From an uncultured Bacteroides sp. (GTDB taxonomy: Bacteria; Bacteroidota; Bacteroidia; Bacteroidales; Bacteroidaceae): a DNA stretch of 55,312 nt. A model generated the notes under the pieces. The model searched no databases, was not told the DNA's origin, and saw only the letters and a list, made by a program, of their open reading frames with translations. Positions 55,192-55,312 of the stretch are shown one piece after another. Positions within the stretch are counted from its first letter, which is position 1. Each line of letters starts with the position of its first letter. The DNA lies in contig CASENS010000102.1 of assembly GCA_949289345.1 (NCBI GenBank), forward strand, positions 1 through 55,312. Direction: 5' to 3'. The translations under genes were made by a program, and so were the position numbers.

Positions 55192-55312
55192 TTCACTTTT
55201 GCTTTAAGGTATTCTATGCTTGCTATCTACGCCATACAAGAACTGCCGACATAAGCAACAGGCTATGATAATCCATATTCTTTTTGCCATAACTTTCATT
55301 GTTTAAGCTGAG

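Overview
The window looks like a chromosomal stretch of a gut Bacteroides or close relative. Evidence: many genes are preceded by the Bacteroides -7 box TAnnTTTG rather than an E. coli type -10; there is a TonB-dependent receptor with a carboxypeptidase-like N-terminal domain paired with a surface lipoprotein, a Bacteroides-type serine palmitoyltransferase, an ACT-less PGDH with a Lys in place of the catalytic His, a BspA-like leucine-rich repeat lipoprotein, and lipobox proteins throughout. No rRNA, CRISPR, integrase or transposase gene is visible.

Layout. 1-574: a probable structured small RNA with its own promoter and terminator, then the promoter of a D-2-hydroxyacid dehydrogenase. 575-4777: dehydrogenase, endonuclease/exonuclease/phosphatase (EEP) family protein, SLC13-type permease, and a 13-codon remnant of a second EEP gene. 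4778-10530: secreted DNA/RNA endonuclease, choice-of-anchor-J lipoprotein and TonB receptor on the minus strand. 10531-11405: gene-free, with two periodic repeat arrays. 11406-16584: pyrB, pyrI, flavin reductase and an outer-membrane barrel in one compact run, then glyA and an N-carbamoylputrescine amidase-like enzyme. 16586-19824: GtrA, aspS and a lipid kinase; 20018-21205 serine palmitoyltransferase, divergent from the lipid kinase. 21343-23779: dinB and a MATE exporter. 23926-27417: a phosphonate (2-AEP) degradation cluster, phnW, phnX and a frameshifted DUF5690 membrane protein. 27600-37556: an unknown protein, a K+/H+ antiporter with nudC, phosphohexomutase, C69 dipeptidase, dapA and ligA. 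37679-37971: Lys, Pro and Gly tRNAs. 38164-46612: small lipoprotein, thioredoxin-like lipoprotein, ThrE-type exporter, TPR protein and the serC-serA-DUF1015 operon, which is interrupted by a four-helix-bundle cassette. 46893-55191: DbpA-like helicase, BspA-like LRR lipoprotein, FN3 lipoprotein, PEGA/barrel protein and a frameshifted PAP2-barrel fusion.

Most striking non-genic signals: (1) five intergenic arrays whose units repeat with a strict 22 or 23 bp period and are mostly palindromic, with different unit sequences at most loci, some framed by inverted flanks; two of them (about 11220 and 41610) are homologous copies. (2) A four-helix-bundle gene bounded by a perfect 18-bp inverted repeat made of 7-bp words, filling the serA-DUF1015 gap from stop codon to start codon; two gene-less inverted repeats with related architecture lie elsewhere. 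(3) A candidate RNA at 93-316 whose terminator loop is complementary to an upstream segment. (4) The 39-nt EEP remnant that keeps only the first six and last six codons. Two coding regions (DUF5690 and PAP2) each need one extra base in a homopolymer to be intact; sequencing error and real mutation cannot be told apart here.
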